Positions 1 through 10,836 of a stretch of 64,000 nt of DNA are shown in pieces. The translations under genes and the position numbers were made by a program. The notes under the pieces are model-generated. The model did not search any database, was not told where the DNA came from, and worked only from the letters and a program-made list of their open reading frames with translations. Source of the DNA: Diphasiastrum complanatum. Its lineage: Eukaryota > Streptophyta > Lycopodiopsida > Lycopodiales > Lycopodiaceae. How positions within the stretch are numbered: the stretch's first letter is position 1; every line of letters starts with the position of its first letter. The DNA lies in the NCBI GenBank assembly GCA_029204225.1, contig CM055094.1, positions 26,033,041-26,097,040 on the forward strand, written 5' to 3'.

Positions 1-337
1 GGAGTGATATGTCATAAAAGTTGAAATCTCTCATTGAAAAAAAAAAAACCATAGCATTTAACGTGCTGTGTAGTCTCCAATTGGAAGAGTTTGTTGCAGT
101 TTTTTCATAAGACAAAAGGCCAAAGATATTCAGAAGATTGGCATAGATATGACGCTTTTATACTCAATTGAAGTATGGATAACCATATTATATAAGAGTT
201 CTTTTTGGGTTCAATGGAGTAATTAGAGAAGTTAAAGTTCTTTGAGGACGAATATTACTACGTGATGAATCTGTACTAGTAGAAGCGTTTTGAATCATTT
301 ACCATAAACCAGAGTTGAGTTTTGTACTTTCAGGATT
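1..337. other. unassigned non-coding stretch
   Basis: AT-rich sequence with no long open frame and no recognisable repeat boundary. I see nothing assignable. Confidence 0.5.
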
Positions 338-913
338 TTAATATGTACAACCAAGGCATGCTATGCCTCGCTTGAACTGCCGTAAATCATTGCTTTGGTT
401 ATGGCTACTTGGTGAATTGTATTTGTATGTGGCTAGATTAGATAATGACTTTACAACCCAAATGCCAAGGCCGGTTTTCGCCACTCCTTTGATACTCGAA
501 AAATTGACTAAGTTTTGCTCCTTTTTCTTGACTGTGGCGGTGGGGTGGATGTCATTGTTCATGGCCTTTTTTGGGCTAGATCGTGCAAGGGATTGCACAG
601 ATTTGGTTCTCTTTTTTTGTTTTTTGATTCTTCTCCATTGGGCTTTGTTAACGATGTTCCACCTCTTGCCGAGATAACTAGTTGCACCTTTGGTTCTGGA
701 CTCTGGAGTAATTGTTTTCATTGCTCTTGCACTTTTCTCTTTCTCCTTAATCTTTTCCTCCATTAAGTCACGTTTTATGTCCTGTGCTCTAGATGCTTTG
801 CACTTTAGACCTGTGCAGGAGGACTGCATGAAGAGATGTGATCTATATATAGTTGACCTGCATGGGGGCTGTCTTAAGATCAGTTTGATGTATTCAAGTG
901 CCTCACCTCTCAT
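338..913 (-). CDS. hypothetical lysine-rich ORF, possibly spurious
   Basis: A 191-codon open frame on the minus strand that I do not recognise. The middle is strongly basic, with repeated Lys/Arg clusters, and the N-terminal part has a few Cys residues without a clear zinc-finger spacing. There is no signal peptide or membrane segment. It lies in repeat-rich DNA with no neighbouring gene, so it may be a decayed retroelement gag or a chance frame. The uninterrupted length is the only support. Confidence 0.18.
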   Translation of the reverse strand: MRGEALEYIKLILRQPPCRSTIYRSHLFMQSSCTGLKCKASRAQDIKRDLMEEKIKEKEKSARAMKTITPESRTKGATSYLGKRWNIVNKAQWRRIKKQKKRTKSVQSLARSSPKKAMNNDIHPTATVKKKEQNLVNFSSIKGVAKTGLGIWVVKSLSNLATYKYNSPSSHNQSNDLRQFKRGIACLGCTY

Positions 914-1000
914 AGCACCAATTTAATGTCTACTGCTTTTCCTGCATCCATACCACCTCCTCAGAACACCAATCCACCAATCCAACATCAGTGAGGAATG

Positions 1001-1150
1001 AGGGTGAGGAAGGAGGAGGCCGATGGAGTGCAGGAGCACCGATGATGGAGGAGGAGCACAAATGACGAAGGAGGAGCATCGATGGAAAGTGTAGGAGCAC
1101 AGATGACGAAGGAGGAGCACAGATGAGGAAGGAGGAGCATCGATGAAAGG
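1001..1150. repeat. degenerate GGAGGAGCA(C/T)-type minisatellite
   Basis: Imperfect tandem units built around GAAGGAGGAGCA and CGATG, about 20-40 bp each, with several copies side by side. The purine bias opens shadow frames on the opposite strand. Confidence 0.7.
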
Positions 1151-1330
1151 AGGGTAATTTGAATTTGGAGTGGGGTATGGGCCCATTAGATGCATGCATG
1201 GGAAGGAGGGCCATGCATCCTTCTTCCCATACATGCATCATTTTTTTTTTGATTTTTAGTTAGAAAAATGTGTATGCAGCATGGGTGAGGGGAGGAAGAT
1301 GTATGGGTCCCCACCATGCATACAAAAGTG
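1151..1330. repeat. first copy of a diverged direct repeat
   Basis: Sequence from GGTAATTTGAATTTGGAG through the CATGCATGG-rich part recurs, diverged, at about 1591-1755. Both copies keep the order AATTTGAATTTGGAGTGG, TGCATGG, CCATACATGCAT, TTTTTAGTTAGAAAAA. It may be an old tandem duplication or two copies of a small element. Confidence 0.6.
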
Positions 1331-1343
1331 TATGTAAGTTTAT

Positions 1344-1346
<3 letters not shown>

Positions 1347-1384
<38 letters not shown>
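1347..1384. repeat. (TA)19 microsatellite
   Basis: Uninterrupted TA dinucleotide run. Confidence 0.95.
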
Positions 1385-1385
<1 letters not shown>

Positions 1386-1590
1386 TAGTAAAGAGTGCCC
1401 GTCGTTGACAGGCAATGAAGGCCGATCTTCATAAAAATACATTTTTATTTCAACCTTTCCCATGAAAAGTCTGATAATTGAAAAAATCCTTAGAGCACCT
1501 TTCAAATTTTTGATAATGAAAGTTTCATTTATTTAACACCTTTCACCATGAAAGTATGTACATTCACTTCAAAACACTATGTGTGTTGGT

Positions 1591-1755
1591 AAAGGATAAT
1601 TTGAATTTGGAGTGGGCCCCTTAGATGTATGCATGGAGAGGAAGGCCAATGCATCCTTTTCCCCATACATGCATTCTCCTCCCCAAATTTTTTAGTTAGA
1701 AAAAGCTCATGCATGGGTGCGGGGAGGAGCATGCATGGTGCACCCATACACAATA
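1591..1755. repeat. second copy of the diverged direct repeat
   Basis: Counterpart of 1151-1330 in the same orientation, about 440 bp downstream, with many substitutions and small indels. Confidence 0.6.
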
Positions 1756-3060
1756 GGAAACCTTTTAAATAATAAAATAGAGGGCCTTGAAAGGGGCCTA
1801 GGCACTCTGGGATACAATCACTAATGAATTGAGTCTATTCCTTAACTAAGGAATACTCTATCTCAAGAATACTGTATATCCAATGCACATAATTTTAACT
1901 GATGAACCCAAATGATTCATTAATCATGCGTCTTACAAGCAATATGATTAACAAACTATCAGTTCCTGGTGAATCCCCTTCACACTGATCGTTTTACTAA
2001 TTAACTTCATCTTGGAGTAATCAACTACTCAAGTTAATTGCCAATGATTTAGAAATCTTAAATGTCTAGGTGAAGAATTCAATTAGTATAACCCCACATT
2101 TAGATCCTCAACCAAATCATTTATTAGTTAACTCATAAATCTTCCACACAAAGATTTGTTAACTCTGAAAGTATTTGTCAAACAATACTTGATCATATGT
2201 CTATGTTCACCGACTAGGCTGTGTACGAAATAACCCTAGTAACCAGGAATACATAGTAGATTCATACAAGATTAATCGTGCACATATGTGAATAATCTCA
2301 CTATGACCCAATACATAAACCGGTCCAATTTTATTGGAAAAATTGTAATAATAGGAAGTACATAACTGATTTCATTTCCAATAAAATCCTATGGTGAATT
2401 ATATTCAAAAGATCAAACTAGTACTATTTCACATACTAGTAGATGATTTTTGATGTATTAGTTATTCAGCTCAGGTACATGATAGAAATGAAATTGTTTC
2501 AGACTTTTTCCTACAGTAATTACTAATGTCGTTACGTCTTATTGATACCAATGTAAAGTCCCTAAAGGATTGCCCCTAAGATGAGGATAAGAGAACACAA
2601 TAAGAGAGACTATGGAGCCAAACTGCCCAACCAATCCTAGATCAAACCTGGATCTAGCCCCCAAGCCATGCCATGTGAAAGCAAGAGGAGAAGAGAGAAA
2701 CTGGTAACCTAAACCCAATATGTCAACGAGAGAATCCCTACTCATTATATAGAGAGTAGAGTCATGTGCATGAAACCATTCAACCCCCATGCAGGTCAAC
2801 TATAAATAGATCACATCTCTTCATGCAGTCCTTTTGACTATATCTGTCACACAGACATGCAATACTCCATATGTCTCAATTAGAGTGTCTGGGTCCTCAC
2901 AAGGTAATTAGTCACAAACATGCCTTGGCATGGAATTAAATCACGGCATGACCAATAATCTCGAACACTGGAGGGCCAGTCTACCATATTAGGACTATTC
3001 CAGGTCCTTAACCGAATATGGCCATAACAACCACCTCATTCACATTAATTGTACTAGTAT
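1756..3060. other. non-coding, LTR-like region without defined ends
   Basis: No supportable coding frame. A TATA-like motif (CTATAAATAG, about 2801-2810) sits in sequence resembling an LTR promoter. On the minus strand, TTGGTATCA next to a CTTTACA end at about 2545-2555 could mark an LTR/primer-site boundary. I could not find a partner LTR, so this stays tentative. Confidence 0.25.
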
Positions 3061-3067
3061 TGTGTAA

Positions 3068-3378
3068 ATGTCTAAGCAAAATCTAGTACTTGATTTAGAC
3101 ATCTCTAACAATGCTAATCATTCTACTTGTGAAAGCTGCATTTTAGGAAAGCATGCTAGGAAACCATTTAAGACTAATCATGTAGATACTTCTAAAGACC
3201 TACTTGACATTGTCCATAGTGACATTTTAAGTCCAATGCATATTCCACTGTTAGATGGAACAAGGTACTTCCTTATCTAGAGATGATTATTTTAGGAGGT
3301 GTGTATTCTATTTTCTAAAACAGAAATCAAAGTTTTCAAGTTCTTCAGAATGTTCAAAGTAGAGAGAGATGCAAATTG
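3068..3378 (+). pseudogene. Copia GAG-pre-integrase/integrase fragment
   Basis: The frame begins in the GAG-pre-integrase zinc region, with CESCILGKHARKPF as the recognisable block, and passes into the start of the integrase core (DLLDIVHSDI, then GTRYFL). A stop at 3280 and further stops follow. Integrase-like residues with a KVFKFF-type motif continue to about 3378. Catalytic core, reverse transcriptase and RNase H are absent, so this is a truncated Ty1/Copia remnant. Confidence 0.75.
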
Positions 3379-3409
3379 CTAGGTGGTTGGAGCTTTTTCG
3401 ATCAAATGT

Positions 3410-3900
3410 TATTATTTTTAATTGGAGGGAACCGTAATTGTTTAAATTTTTTCAAAATTTGTCATTTATTGAATAAAACAAAATTGTCTTCTAAAATGAA
3501 TGACCTTAATCGATCACTTTACCATATCACAGTTATTATCACTTTTGATTGAGGATTTTGAGATTTGTCACCTAATTGAAACAATATCTTGTTTTAGGTG
3601 ATCAATAATGGATGAGGATAATTCAAGTCTTGAGGGAATGATTTTTATCCTGACTTACTTATAGATTTGCCAATAGTTGAGTGCGACACTTAACAAAATG
3701 AACAATTAAACAATTTGTGGGACTAGCAAATGGAAGTTCTGCTACGTCCAGTTAAGACCTTATATGTATTGAAACTAAGGTTTCAGCCTGAACCATATCG
3801 GGGGATAAAAATGAGAAGAAGCTTGAGATAAAGCCCTATCCTTCGTAAACTTGTCAATGAAAAATCAAGTTATTGTCCATATTAGTGATGTTGTAATGGT
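3410..3900. repeat. diverged dispersed repeat, copy 1
   Basis: Shares ordered blocks with 63060-63520 in the same orientation, including TTTGCCAATAGTTGAGTG versus TTTGCCAGTAATTAAGTG and a CCTGAACCAT block further on. Non-coding, old and of unknown class. Confidence 0.5.
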
Positions 3901-4144
3901 GAGAGGTGGATGGGTTGCACCCAAAATAAAGTATCAGAGAAGAAATTCATCTGGCATGATGTTTTTGAAAACCAAATTGAATTTGAATGGAGGAGAAAGA
4001 GGTGAGATGGTAAAATTTCAATAATCTATGCTTGAGAATTAGGCATTGCTTTTCGCCTGCTGAAAAACTTGAGTAAAAATGTAGATTGTGGCCAATTAGT
4101 TCAAATATGCAAACTGTTTAAAAACAATTCATTTTCTGCAGGTT

Positions 4145-4705
4145 TCATTTAAGAGAGTAAAAATCAGAGAAGGAAGAAGGGCTGTTGGGATGAGTAGGAG
4201 TTAGATTAAATTCCAATATGCTCTCTAAGGGTTTGACATCCAAACCAAAATCGAAAAAAACCCAAAAAAACACACCAATTTGCATTTTAGAGGAAAAAGT
4301 GGCCAAATTTTCCATCAGATTTTGTTTTCTCCAAAGCCAGTGAGAGTTAATCCTCGCATGACTGGCAGCAGTTCTAGGGTATTGTCCCAGACGTGCACAG
4401 AAGCCTGCGAGAGATAGTTTCAATCAAATTGCAAAAATCATTGAAAAAACCATAAAAATTCAAAAAACTCTTGTAAAAAATATAAAAAATTTCAAATTTC
4501 CATAAGAACTCTTGCAGAGCTCTCTGAAGTTCCATCTCAGTGAGACAAGGACACAGAGAAACTTGCGAGAGTTAGTTCCCAGTGCAAGTGCTAGTGCAAA
4601 GGTTCCCAGTGTGAAAAAAGAGGGAAAATCCATCAGAACCCTCGCAAACACAAAAATTTTCAGTTCCAGTGGTCAAGAACCCTTGTAGAGAATTCTTAAG
4701 TTCCA
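4145..4705. repeat. left arm of a long imperfect inverted repeat (Gypsy leader-type sequence)
   Basis: Reverse-complement similarity to 6275-6790 runs through several ordered blocks, for example GCGAGAGATAGTT/AACTAACTCTCGCAGG and the block around TTTTCCATCAGATTTTGTTT. It is non-coding and carries repeated TGCGAGAG/CTCGCA motifs. Its orientation is opposite to the equivalent sequence inside the adjacent Gypsy element, so it probably comes from a second related element. Confidence 0.6.
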
Positions 4706-4707
4706 TC

Positions 4708-4902
4708 TGTAGGGTCTTCGATCCGACATTGTAATAGCCCTCCCGCCTGTCAACAAGGGTTAGTTCACTGGATAGGCACCTAACTTTGCACAGATGCTAC
4801 TTTTAGTTAGTTTTCTACTTTTTGTCTACCTCTACCTCCCCTAACACTACTCACACTAACTCTACTCTCCTAACTAACTTCATCATGATTGTTGGTGAAG
4901 AG
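4708..4902 (-). repeat. putative LTR copy, downstream side of gag-only Gypsy element
   Basis: About 195 bp, from TGTAGGGTC to GATTGTTGGTGAAGAG, matches 7338-7546 at high identity in the same orientation. The two copies bracket a minus-strand Gypsy gag. The CA end on the minus strand is at 4708. Confidence 0.6.
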
Positions 4903-5262
4903 AAAGGATAGAATAGAAGAGGAAGAAGAAGGAGAAGAGAGAAAGAGAGAGAGAGAGAGAGATGAGATGGAGGTTAGCTCAAATGCTCAATTTCATTGCT
5001 TATGGAAAAACCTCAACTAGCATAAACAAAAAGCATGGAAAATGAAAATAACAAGTAAAGTATAAAATGGGAAAGGCCCTTGCCCCAGAATCCTATTGGC
5101 TAATATTTACATTGATCGTATCCATTCATCTTGGACCTCAGTTGATGTCGATGCTAATGAGGGAGTAGGAGTGTGGGTGGATGGATATTCGTCGTCAGAT
5201 CTCTCGTCCTCTTCCCTGATGGCATCTTCCATAGCTTCTTGCAGAGTAGCATACTGCTCCCG

Positions 5263-5690
5263 TCATTTCAGTTCTCTTCTAATGCTTCGTGGTAGTCCAG
5301 CTAGGAACCACATGATCACCGCATGATCAGGAGTTAGGGCTGCACTGCACTCGGATCGTAGATGTTTGAACCGTTCAATATAGTCCCTGACCCTTTCTCG
5401 TTTTCCCATCTTGACTTTACTCAGCAGGAGAAATGGGTCTTCCAAGAACTTTCTTGGTTTAAAGCGCGTAATGAGAGCCACCTTAATCGCTTTCCAGGTG
5501 GATTTTTTTTCCTCTGACAGGTTGAAGAACCAATCATGAGCCACTGCCAATAAGGACATGGGTAACAACATTAGCTTTTCTGCAAGTGTCCGTTCACCGT
5601 AGATTTCACAAGCTTGCTAGTAGATCTGGAGGAATCGGATGGGATCTGATGATCCGTCGTATTTTGGTATTTCCATTTGTGGTGCTCTCC
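5263..5690 (-). pseudogene. Ty3/Gypsy gag (Retrotrans_gag) remnant
   Basis: Minus-strand reading shows a Retrotrans_gag-type domain: a PKYDGSSDP-like entry, AHDWFFNLS, TWKAIKVALITRFKP, then RVRDYIERFKHLR and GLPRSIRREL. These are the usual conserved aromatic and hydrophobic positions of plant Gypsy capsid domains. One in-frame TAG interrupts the upstream part near 5635, and the frame ends at 5263 without a nucleocapsid zinc knuckle. No protease or pol follows before the LTR-like repeat at 4708-4902, so the element is gag-only and likely non-autonomous or internally deleted. Confidence 0.75.
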
Positions 5691-6274
5691 GAACTGCTTG
5701 CAAGGGAGCGACAGGTACGGTTTGGCCCATTGGATCCATTGGTGTTGGTTCCGCATTTGCCTCTTGTTGCGCAGCTGCTAATCTGGGAAGGTGTGGTGCT
5801 TGATTTGTTATCCTTCATGCTATTGATCGTCTCGATCTCAGATGGTGGGTTCCAAAGTGGTTGGACCTTGGTTGTGGATTACAGTCTGGATCTTAAGGAT
5901 CTGATCAATCTGATCGGCCGAAAGTGAATTTTAGGCCCTTTACGGTAGTTTTCCTTGATAACTTTTTACTCCTTGCACTGATTGACCTGAGATTTTGACA
6001 ATAGTTGGATCTGATGCAGATGTTTCCACTGATCTAGTCTGTGAGGGTTCTCTTGTGCGAGGGTTGGCTGTGCGAGGGTTATTTAGCTGTTTTTGCAGAT
6101 TAAAAACTTGATATCTCTCAGATCTTTGGGAAGTAACTCTCTCAAGGATCACAGTAGCTGGATCTGAGTCAGATCTCACTATGGAATCCTCTGCGAGAGT
6201 TCAGAACCACTATTTTGGCTCGATGCCAAATCTCAAAACTAACTCTTGCAGGCTTTATCACTGATGGAAATTAA

Positions 6275-6790
6275 CATTCTAAATCGATTGAGGGGGTCTA
6301 CGAGAGTTCTTAATGGAAGGTTTTATTGGATCTTCACTTTTTAGTGATTTTTTAGTACTTAAATCCAATTTTCTGCTCAGTGGAATCAATTCAACTCTTG
6401 CAAGCTCTTATTTGTCCCCGTCTCACTGAGATAGAACTTTAGAGGTGTCTGTGAGAGTTCTGCTAAAGTTTTGAGTTTTTTTGGAATTTTTCAAGGGTTT
6501 TTTGAATTTTTTATGATTTTTCTCTGATTTTTGCAATCTACTTGGAACTAACTCTCGCAGGCTTCTATGCAGCTTTGGGACAGTACCTTGGAGCTGCTAC
6601 TAGTCATGCAAGGGTTAATTCATACTGGTTTTGGAGAAATAAAATCTGATGAGATTTTAGGCTCTTTTTTTCCTCCAAAATACGGATAGGTGTGTTTTGG
6701 TTTTGGGTTTTTTGGCTGGTTGGTTTGGGTTTCAAGCCCTTAGAGGCTGTTCAGGGCCTCCTCTACCCTCTCACACCTCCTCCTATCAGC
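6275..6790. repeat. right arm of the long inverted repeat (Gypsy 5' leader)
   Basis: Untranslated leader between the primer site at 7319-7336 and the gag on the minus strand. It matches 4145-4705 inverted and is rich in the CTCTCGCAGG/TGCGAGAG motif family. Confidence 0.6.
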
Positions 6791-7318
6791 CCAGGTCATA
6801 AACTCGTTGAATTCATCAGTGTAGCACGCGTTCAGAACATCTAAGGGCATCACAGACCTGTTATTGCCTCAAACTTCCATCTGCTGGACGCAAATAGTCC
6901 TTCTAAGAAGTTGGGCACCAAGAAGATTCTTTGTGTAACTAGTTAGCAGGTTGAGGTCTCATTCGTTAACGGAATTAACCAGACAAATCACTTCACCAAC
7001 TAAGAACGGCCATGCACCACCACCCATAGAATCAAGAAAGAGCTCTCAATATGTCAATCCTTACTATGTCTGGACCTGGAAAGTTTCCCCGTGTTGAGTC
7101 AAATACAGATCATGAACCAGATTGGCATGGTGTGACCAAGTTGATTTGGGAGAACAGCCCCAAATAGAGGAAAATCAAATTGATTGGTCTAGCTGCGAAC
7201 AGTGTCCAAACACAAAAAAAAACAGAAAACTAACTCTAAACTCTCAAAAATCTACCTAAAACTACTCTAAAAGCAAGAAAATAGCTAAAATGCAGCTACA
7301 CTAATTATTGGAAACCTA

Positions 7319-7336
7319 TCCTCGGCAACGACGCCA
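7319..7336 (-). other. Gypsy primer-binding site, TGGCGTCGTTGCCGAGGA type
   Basis: On the minus strand an 18-nt TGGCGTCGTTGCCGAGGA lies one base past the CA end of the repeat at 7338. It closely resembles the TGGCGCCGTTGCCGGGGA primer site of plant Tat/Athila Gypsy elements. This fixes the element's orientation as minus. Confidence 0.7.
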
Positions 7337-7337
7337 C

Positions 7338-7546
7338 TGTAGGGTCAAAGATCTTGTGTAGTATAGCCCTCCCGCCTGTCAACAAGGGTTAGTTCACTGG
7401 ATAGGTACCTAAATAAGCACAGATGCTACTTTTAGTTAGTTTCCTACTTTTTGTCTAACTCTACCTCCCCTAACACTACTCACACTAACTCTACTCACAC
7501 TAGCTCTACTCCCCTAACTAACTTCATCATGATTTTGGATGAAGAG
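7338..7546 (-). repeat. putative LTR copy, primer-site side of gag-only Gypsy element
   Basis: Partner of 4708-4902 with small indels. Its high-coordinate end abuts Copia RNase H coding sequence at about 7546, so the element lies in or against an older Copia copy. Confidence 0.6.
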
Positions 7547-8004
7547 TTTTGCAGGTGACAAGATGGATAGAAGATCCATAAGTGCATTTGCTACGTTCTT
7601 ATGTGGAGGAGCTATATCTTGGCTTTCCAAAAAACAAGATACCATCTCTCTTTCATCAATAGAATCCGAGTATAAAGCTATGACAACAACAACAAAGGAG
7701 GTTCTTTGGCTTAAAAGGCTTTCATGTGATCAAGGATGAAGACATTCCATGCATATATTGTGACAATCAAGCAGCTCAACAACTTGCAAACAATCCAGTC
7801 TTCCATGCTCGAACAAAGCACATTGAGATTTCACATCATTTCGTGAGGGAGAAAGTGCAAGCAAAGGAGATCAAGCTTATTCATGTTTCATCATCAGATT
7901 GCATTGTTGATATACTCACCAAGGCATTGCCTAAAGATCCATTTGTAAAATTAAGATTGGCTCTTGGAGATATAGATAGATCTATGCTAGATTTACCAAG
8001 CTAG
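7546..8004 (+). pseudogene. Copia RNase H fragment
   Basis: Two adjacent frames encode the Copia-type RNase H C-terminal half. The first has AGDKMDRRS, ISWLSKKQDTISLSSIESEYKA and a TKEVLWLK helix. The second, after a frameshift near 7725, has YCDNQAAQQLANNPVFHARTKHIEI and a DILTKALPKDPF end. The catalytic Asp/Glu positions of the RNase H fold look present, but the frameshift breaks the gene and everything upstream is missing. A GAGGAG polypurine run follows, then an LTR at 8017. Confidence 0.85.
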
Positions 8005-8016
8005 ATTTTTGAGGAG

Positions 8017-8828
8017 TGTGAACATGCAAAAATCATGCTTGGTCAAGGCCAAAATCATGTATATAGGATGATTACACTTGTGTGGAGCTTGTTACCAAGT
8101 GTGAAATTAGTGTACTTGTCATGTACCATAATCATATATGCTGTACATATGATTTAATTCAAGTTCTAGTGGCTAAAAAGGCCAAAAACTAGTTTTCTAG
8201 ATATATGACACATGGCATCAATCTATTGATTGCATGAGCCACATCCTTTGGCTAGGTGTCACATCCCATGTGTAAAGGACAACTCACACATGTGGAATAA
8301 GCTGAAGTAGGCAAGTTTTGACTTCTAGAAGATTTCCATGTAGATCTCCATATAATAGGAAATTGGACCGAAAATGCTCAAAATAGAAAGTTTGATCCCA
8401 AGTGTCAAATTTGCATGATGATTCACCATATGACAAACAATCCTCACACATGTGAGATCTGATGCATGATCAATACCTCGAACTCCAAGAAGTGTATATA
8501 TAGAGACATATTTGGCCACAATTAACATCAAACATCAATCTTGATTTTGGAAGCAATTTTGTGTCAATCTCTCCATTTGCCTTCATTTGTTTTTTCTATC
8601 ATAGTGTACTTTGTTTTCAGGTTGGAGTCCGTACTCTGACAGTTTTTCACATGTGTGAAACTACATTTACTTTCATTAATGATTGTTCTTGTTAGATTTT
8701 CATGCCTAGAATTGATCTAGATTGATCTAAATCTTGTGTAGATTGATAGATCAAGTATATCTAACATCCAACCCCTCTTGTGGATCAGATTAGGATCCAT
8801 TCTTGGTCTTATTTTGTTGGTTTCCACA
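8017..8828 (+). repeat. Copia LTR, family A (3' LTR)
   Basis: Begins TGTGAACATGCAAAA right after a purine run and ends TTTCCACA. About 812 bp, and colinear with the 39029-39828 solo LTR (shared GTACTTGTCATGTACCATAATCAT and AGTTCTAGTGGCTAAAAAGG stretches). With the RNase H before it, this is the 3' LTR of a truncated element. Confidence 0.85.
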
Positions 8829-8870
8829 TGTAGTAGGTGGAGATGAAGATGAAGACGCAGCGCCACGCAT

Positions 8871-10016
8871 TCATTTGCTGGCCGTTGTGTCAGTAACTGC
8901 AGGTTGGGAGGAGGTGGATGCTTGAGATGACAGATAAGTGTGCGACATGACGGAAGACAAAAGGGTTGAGCGGTGGAAGCTGCACACTTTTGCCTCAAGA
9001 AGTGCGCAGGCAAAATTACACAATAGGGGGCCTGCTACGATACGGTCACGGTTGTTGGGTTTGATGGAGGTAGTTAGTTCGCGAATGAGGAAGCTATGCC
9101 AGTCGTATGGCACAACTGAGGGGCCAGAGAATGCCATAAAGGATTCCACTATCTGACTCAGCAGCTTGGACTGGATTCTGTCCTTGTGAAATGTTGAAAT
9201 AACCAGAAAGTTAAATAACAGATGCGCAGTCGCCTGAATGACGGGTTCCATGATAGCATCTATCAGGTAACCATTGTTAGTCTAGATTGGGATTTTTGAT
9301 GTAGTTTGGGTGACGAAAGGTTTGATCAAAGTTTTTGCCTGATGATGGGAGATGGACTGACGGTCACCGGACATAATGCCAATAGTGACCATCGAGTTTG
9401 CGTTAATTCTGACCTTGTACGTGTGGTACCTTGGTACAAGAAGTGGAAGCGTGTCTTCGACCCGTCCCAGGTGGCGCAAGCGTGAAGGGCGAGGCCCATG
9501 TCAATCTCAGAATGGAAAGGCATTGGAAAGAATCCCATTGTCTCAAGAAGTGGGTCGGCTGTCTGAAGCCATGATTAAATCAGAGCGTTAGAGGATAAGG
9601 GCCAAATCTGTGTGTTGAGGAGATTTCATGCTGGATCACCGACTTGTTGCCAAAGTCTTCTGAGGATGAGGAGGCCATGTTAGCAGTGATAGTTAAAGAA
9701 CGAAAAAGTAGAAAAAACGGGGAAAAGATAAAAAGGTGTGGAACGACAAAAAACTGTGAATAACGAGTGTTGGATGGCAAGAACTGTAGTTCAGAGCACA
9801 GATCTATGTTCAGTATGAGCAGATGATAGCTTGTAGGAAGTTTGGTCGCAAACAAAGAACTTGGAAATTTCCGTGAAATTTGAGCAGAGCTTCGCCAGCA
9901 AAGGTGAAAAATGAGTCGAAATTAGCCCTTATATAGCGGAATTTAGAGTGCGTATTAGGTGAAATCCACTTTCCCTTGCTCAGTTCCACCCAAATTTTGG
10001 TGGGGGCCTTCTTCAC
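8871..10016 (-). pseudogene. decayed ORF, possible accessory ORF of a Gypsy element
   Basis: Several minus-strand frames follow one another with plausible continuity. One starts at a Met followed by Ala and a Ser run near 9678. Another has a LVPRYHTYKVRI block near 9430. A 126-codon frame at 8871-9251 carries VVPYDWHSFLIRELTTSIK. I recognise no domain. It lies 3' of the minus-strand Gypsy pol, where Tat/Athila-type elements often carry an extra ORF; that placement is the only functional hint. Frameshifts or stops separate the pieces. Confidence 0.3.
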
Positions 10017-10037
10017 AAAATTATAAGACCTCAGGGA

Positions 10038-10340
10038 AGTCTGCGAGAGTTCAGAAGGTGATTTGACTGTCCTGCGAAGGTTTTGTGAAGGTTCAGACTA
10101 TCTGGGAGGGTTCAACTCTTGCAGGAAGTGATCTCTCGCACAACATGTTCCTGTGATTGGATTTTTAAGATCAGACCATGTAGGCAAGCTAATTTCATTG
10201 TTCTGATTCCATTTAGGCACCTTGCAAGGGTTGGTAAGATGATCTTGATGCTCTGCAAGGGTTCTAAAGATTCAGCTTCTGAGAACCCTCGCACACACTA
10301 AAAAGTGATGATTACTCCATTAAGAACTCTCACAAAGATT
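10038..10340. repeat. cluster of TGCGAGAGTT/AACTCTCGCA motifs
   Basis: Non-coding segment with about eight degenerate copies of CTGCGAGAGTT, TGCAAGGGTT or their complements, matching those in the Gypsy leader at 4145-4705 and 6049-6620. The remaining non-coding stretch to 10836 shows no other structure. Confidence 0.5.
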
Positions 10341-10836
10341 TTTAGAGATGCATCTGGGTTAGATCTAGTGAGTATCCAAGTTTCAAGAGCTATCTCCCAA
10401 GGGATCTCCAAAAATCATTCAAAAAGTGCTCTACTAGAGTGTTTTTTGACGAGATCTTGAGATTTTCTGATTTTTAACTTTTGCAAACTTGTAATCAGCT
10501 TCATCCATGCTTGATCTGAATGTTGGTAGTTCTATGGAAGTTCTGATGGACATATCCATCAGTTTTTGGTGAATTTTGCCCTTAATTTGCCATAGTTATT
10601 GAGATTGAGGTTTGTGATCTGCAAATTTAGGGGATTTATTGGCATAATCTGATTATCTGCTTCCTCCTTGATCCCATTTGGATCTGGATCCCCCTTGGAC
10701 CCTGATGGATTTTCCTGATCTTGCTAGATCTGGTCGAATCTTGATGGATCTAGCTTGATTTGGCTTGATCTTTTGTGGTGATGGTCTATCAGAATAGCTT
10801 TTTGTAATGTGCCACCACCAATCTGGATCTATCTTA

